Assembly (NCBI GenBank): GCA_045601445.1
Contig: JAZRZQ010000019.1
Coordinates: 1 to 7,789, forward strand
Length of the DNA stretch: 7,789 nt
Direction: 5' to 3'
Source: RGIG5579 sp045601445
GTDB lineage: Bacteria > Bacillota > Clostridia > Oscillospirales > SIG627
Shown piece after piece: positions 5,089 to 7,789 of this stretch. The notes under the pieces are model-generated. The model had not been told where the DNA came from, did not search any database, and saw only the letters and a list, made by a program, of their open reading frames with translations. A program made the translations under genes and the position numbers. The stretch's first letter is position 1; each line of letters opens with the position of its first letter.

Positions 5089-6696
5089 TTATGCTCCCTG
5101 ACCGAGAAGCGACAACAGCGTTGCCACGCAGATTTCACTCGAGCCCTTCTCATAACGGGCAACGTGTACCTCGTAGCCACCGCGATCATAGCAATCCTCG
5201 GCGGGAAAATATCCGTTCGAGCCGTTGGTACAGCTGCAAACGAAGGTCATTTTTTGGCCCGCGGCGTCCTTGATCTGCATACCGTTGGTATCAAACATCT
5301 CGTAGGATGCAAACACAAAGCCGATCTCGCCGCAGGAGAGCGCGCCAAGGAAAACGGATTCCTGCTTGCCCGCCGCCTTCGAGCGGCTAATCATATACGT
5401 GACTTCGTAATTGCTCTGGAAGCCGTATTGTTTCATCAGATTCGTCTTGGTCGTACCGCTGGCGGCGTTGATCTCCTTGGCCTGCGCGAGTCTGGTCGCG
5501 TCGTCGGTACGAACCGTCAGCTTCTGCGCGACGCCGGCTACACGGATCGCACCCGTTTTCAGCTTCACCGCGCTGTCGGCGGCCTGTTTGACCTTATCGA
5601 CCAGAGCATTTCCCACCTGCTGCCAGATCGCACTGCCCGCCGCGTTCTTTACGGCGTTTGCTCTCAGGTTGGAAAACGAGGTGGAAAGATTCAAATTGCC
5701 GGATGCGCCGTTGTAGTAGGCAAAATCCACGTTCATTTTGGATTCGACTCCCTTGCGGAGCACCCCGACGAAATCGGCGGTCAGTCCGTTTTTATAGGTC
5801 GAGGCAGCGTGCGCGACGTGCGCCTGCCAGTTGACCATCAGAATATCCTTCCTGCCGCTTCGCTTCAATTTCAGAACCTGAAGCTCGGGGTCGGCGTCGG
5901 TCTCGTGGCTCACCTTGGGCGAGCCGGTCGGATAGCTCATTTGAATCCCCGTCAGCGAGCCGTCGGCACAGATGTAGCGGCGCACGAAGGCAAAGCCCCT
6001 CGTGTCAGCCGTGCCGCCGTAAGCGGTGGCATCCTGCAAATCGGCGTAAGCATCCAGAATCACCTTTTTGAGCTGGACGTACAAAATGCTCGTCGCCCAA
6101 ACGCCGATGGCGGAATCCGTGGGAATGCGGTTGACCTCAGGCGCGTTGTGCGTATGGGTCGCCGTGATGAGAATGTGGTCGGAAGGCACGGAAAGCGAGT
6201 CGTTCACCAGAAGCGAAACGCGCTCGTGCAGATCTACCGTGGTGCGCTTTAAGTCGGTGTGAACCAGAAACACCGTTTCCGTTCCGTCCGAGAGCGCCAC
6301 GCAGGTCGCATACAGCGGATCCTTGGCCTCGGTGGCCTTGGTGGAAGAGTTCATATAGACCGGAAAGCTTTTGGGCGTAATGTCCACGCGGGCAAAGCCT
6401 GCCTGAAAGCGAGTCGGCGTAGGCGTCGGAATGGGAGTTGGCGTAGGCGAGGGAGAGGGAACCGGATTCGGAATCGGGACAGGCGCGGACTCGTCCTTGG
6501 TTTCGGTCTGAGAGGGCTCTTCGGTCGTGGGAATCTCCTCGGCCGTGGTTTCTTCCTCGGTGGGAAGGGTCTGCTGCGTCTGCGTTGTAGCGGGGATCGT
6601 TTCCGTCTCGGTCTGCGTGGGAAGAGACTGCCCCGCGCAGGCACAAAGCGAAAGAAGCATGGAAAGGAGCAGCAGCGTCGCGACAAATCGTTTCAT
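5089..6696 (-). CDS. ceramidase-like zinc lipoprotein, paralogue 1 (535 aa)
   Basis: The most divergent of the three paralogues. The signal peptide runs to lipobox LCAC, with Cys20 the likely lipidated residue (Cys18 fits less well because it follows Leu). The linker is very long, to about residue 95. It is first Thr/Glu-rich, then an alternating Pro-Thr/Ser run (about 72-95) of the kind that spans a Gram-positive cell wall. The domain has VDITPK (104-109), THTH (180-183), NWQAH (289-293), GASGNLN (330-336), YEMFD (465-469) and NGSNGY (491-496). Likely zinc ligands are His181, His293, Glu466 and Tyr496, and Asn336 replaces the expected catalytic Ser. It has Ser332 where the other two have Cys, and lacks their Cys-Cys pair near the C-terminus. 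The start ATG is preceded by AGAGG at about 8 nt. It is the middle gene of the operon, 22 bp after the upstream stop. Confidence 0.94.
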   Translation of the reverse strand: MKRFVATLLLLSMLLSLCACAGQSLPTQTETETIPATTQTQQTLPTEEETTAEEIPTTEEPSQTETKDESAPVPIPNPVPSPSPTPTPIPTPTPTRFQAGFARVDITPKSFPVYMNSSTKATEAKDPLYATCVALSDGTETVFLVHTDLKRTTVDLHERVSLLVNDSLSVPSDHILITATHTHNAPEVNRIPTDSAIGVWATSILYVQLKKVILDAYADLQDATAYGGTADTRGFAFVRRYICADGSLTGIQMSYPTGSPKVSHETDADPELQVLKLKRSGRKDILMVNWQAHVAHAASTYKNGLTADFVGVLRKGVESKMNVDFAYYNGASGNLNLSTSFSNLRANAVKNAAGSAIWQQVGNALVDKVKQAADSAVKLKTGAIRVAGVAQKLTVRTDDATRLAQAKEINAASGTTKTNLMKQYGFQSNYEVTYMISRSKAAGKQESVFLGALSCGEIGFVFASYEMFDTNGMQIKDAAGQKMTFVCSCTNGSNGYFPAEDCYDRGGYEVHVARYEKGSSEICVATLLSLLGQGA

Positions 6697-6718
6697 CTTG
6701 CGTTCCTCTTAATTTTGA

Positions 6719-7789
6719 TTATGCACCCTGTCCGGGGGTGGTCGGTGTGGGGATCTGCATTTCGGGGATGGTGATCGCGTCGGGATATTCGAGCTGCAGG
6801 CTCGTCTGCGCCGTCAGGCTCGCCACCGTCTCTCCGGAAGAGTCCGTCAGATTGGCCGTCAGCGAGAAAGAAGCTGCCGTCAGACGTCCGCTTGCCTTGG
6901 AAAAGGTAAAGGTTCCCTCCGATGCCGTCACGCTTGCCTGAAGCGAATCGTCACAGACAAAAGCAAGCTCGGGGAACAGCTCGGCGGCCTTTTTTGCCTC
7001 AAGGATCGCCGCCGAAGGCAGGGCGCTGACGCTCACCGTCAGATCCGAGGTGCCCTCGGTCAGAGAGAAGCCCGCAAGGCTCTCGCGGGAGAGAAGAAGC
7101 TCGGTCAGAAGCGCGGGATAAGAATCCTCCGTCACGGCCTCGGTCGCCTGTGACAGGAGCCTTGCCTGCGTCAGCTCGTAGACGGTTTTCGTTTTTTCAC
7201 CGTCGTGAATTTTTTCCTGAAGCAGTTCAAAGACCTCTCTGCCGTCGGCCTTTTTGTTCAGCGATTGCACGGTTTGATACTGACTCGGCTTTCTTCCCGT
7301 GCCGTCGCGGTAAAGGGTGATTTCCCGATGAAGCGACTCCGTCCGATTCTGATACGTCAAAGACAGACCGGAGATGACGCCCGCGGAAACCCTCGTTTGC
7401 TCGGCAAGCGAGCCGCTCGCACCCGACACGAGATACAGCGCGCGCAGGTCCTCGACCTCCATCGCGTCGGTCTTGACCCGATCGGGGATGCTCACGGAGA
7501 TCTCCTTGGAGCGGAACAGCTCCAGCACGGTGCGAACCGTACAGCGCACCGTCTTCCCCGCGAGAACGCCCGAGACCGTGAGGGTCTCCTCGGTGACAAG
7601 GCCCTCCCCGTTGAGCTTTGCTTCTCCGCTGACGGACAGAACCGAATCCAGCCCGAGGACGCCGAGGCTCCCCTCGGCCGCTTTGGTGTCAAGAGAATAC
7701 GAGATCACAGAGTCCTCAAGCCCGACCTCCGTTGCCGAATCGGCCAAGGGGGCGGGGATGGGGTAGGTCGCCTGCTCGAGAAGCACCTG
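6719..7789 (-). CDS. unrecognised beta-rich protein, 5' end cut by window edge
   Basis: An open frame of 356 codons runs from the window edge to a TAA at 6719-6721. The first codons in the window are in-frame coding, so the true start lies outside; a GTG at 7784-7786 could be read as a start but has no visible upstream support. I do not recognise the family. The protein is rich in Ser, Thr, Leu, Val and Glu with alternating strand-like patterns. Two segments (about 59-103 and 294-343, counted from the first codon here) look like copies of one unit, each passing through GKTV/GETV and ending in an ISIP/ITIP-like strand. Paired-lobe lipoproteins of Firmicutes with a LolA/LppX-like fold show such endings, so an exported lipoprotein is plausible but the signal peptide is not visible. 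It ends in a Pro/Thr tail. It heads the visible part of the operon with the two lipoprotein genes. Confidence 0.85.
   Translation of the reverse strand, partial: QVLLEQATYPIPAPLADSATEVGLEDSVISYSLDTKAAEGSLGVLGLDSVLSVSGEAKLNGEGLVTEETLTVSGVLAGKTVRCTVRTVLELFRSKEISVSIPDRVKTDAMEVEDLRALYLVSGASGSLAEQTRVSAGVISGLSLTYQNRTESLHREITLYRDGTGRKPSQYQTVQSLNKKADGREVFELLQEKIHDGEKTKTVYELTQARLLSQATEAVTEDSYPALLTELLLSRESLAGFSLTEGTSDLTVSVSALPSAAILEAKKAAELFPELAFVCDDSLQASVTASEGTFTFSKASGRLTAASFSLTANLTDSSGETVASLTAQTSLQLEYPDAITIPEMQIPTPTTPGQGA

Noticed and set aside
5062..6252. Plus-strand open frame of 396 codons opposite the 535-aa gene
   Set aside because: It is antisense to a well-supported lipoprotein gene and has no start signal or recognisable motif.

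Overview
The window looks like chromosomal DNA of a Gram-positive anaerobe of the Clostridia type, possibly a gut Oscillospiraceae or relative. This placement is inference. It rests on lipoprotein signal peptides followed by long Thr/Glu/Pro-rich linkers, strong AAGGAG-type ribosome binding sites, consensus TTGACA/TATAAT promoters, and GC-rich host genes next to an AT-rich insertion sequence. Every protein gene called here is on the minus strand, so the window reads from right to left.

Right to middle (7789 to 3496): an apparent operon of three genes. The first (6719-7789) is cut by the window edge and encodes an unrecognised beta-rich exported-type protein. After 22 bp comes a 535-aa lipoprotein (5089-6696), and after a further 26 bp a 501-aa lipoprotein (3557-5062). 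A strong hairpin terminator closes the unit. Next comes a third paralogue of 500 aa (1874-3376), which has its own near-perfect sigma-A-type promoter and its own terminator. The three lipoproteins are single-domain relatives of the neutral/alkaline ceramidase N-terminal domain. They keep the likely zinc-site motifs (THTH, NWQAH, YEMFD, NGY). In all three, an Asn occupies the position where characterised neutral ceramidases have the catalytic Ser (GNLN instead of GNLS/GDVS). They are therefore probably surface metalloproteins whose chemistry is not classical ceramidase chemistry.

Left (142 to 1767): a complete IS1182-type insertion sequence of about 1582 bp with one 477-aa DDE transposase, an internal promoter, 15-bp imperfect terminal inverted repeats and a terminator hairpin at each end. 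A 22-bp self-complementary sequence (9-bp arms, GAAA loop) abuts both ends. The two copies are in the same orientation, so they read as a target duplication of a complete terminator-like stem-loop. An 18-bp x 3 tandem repeat lies just beyond the right end.

Far left (1 to 128): a G/C-rich hairpin, a small palindrome and a minus-strand extended -10 promoter pointing out of the window. The arrangement resembles the upstream end of an IS200/IS605-type element, but its gene lies outside the window, so this is tentative.

No tRNA, rRNA, CRISPR array or defence system was found. The most notable items are the tandem triplication of ceramidase-like lipoproteins with the Ser-to-Asn change, and the insertion of the IS precisely at a duplicated hairpin.
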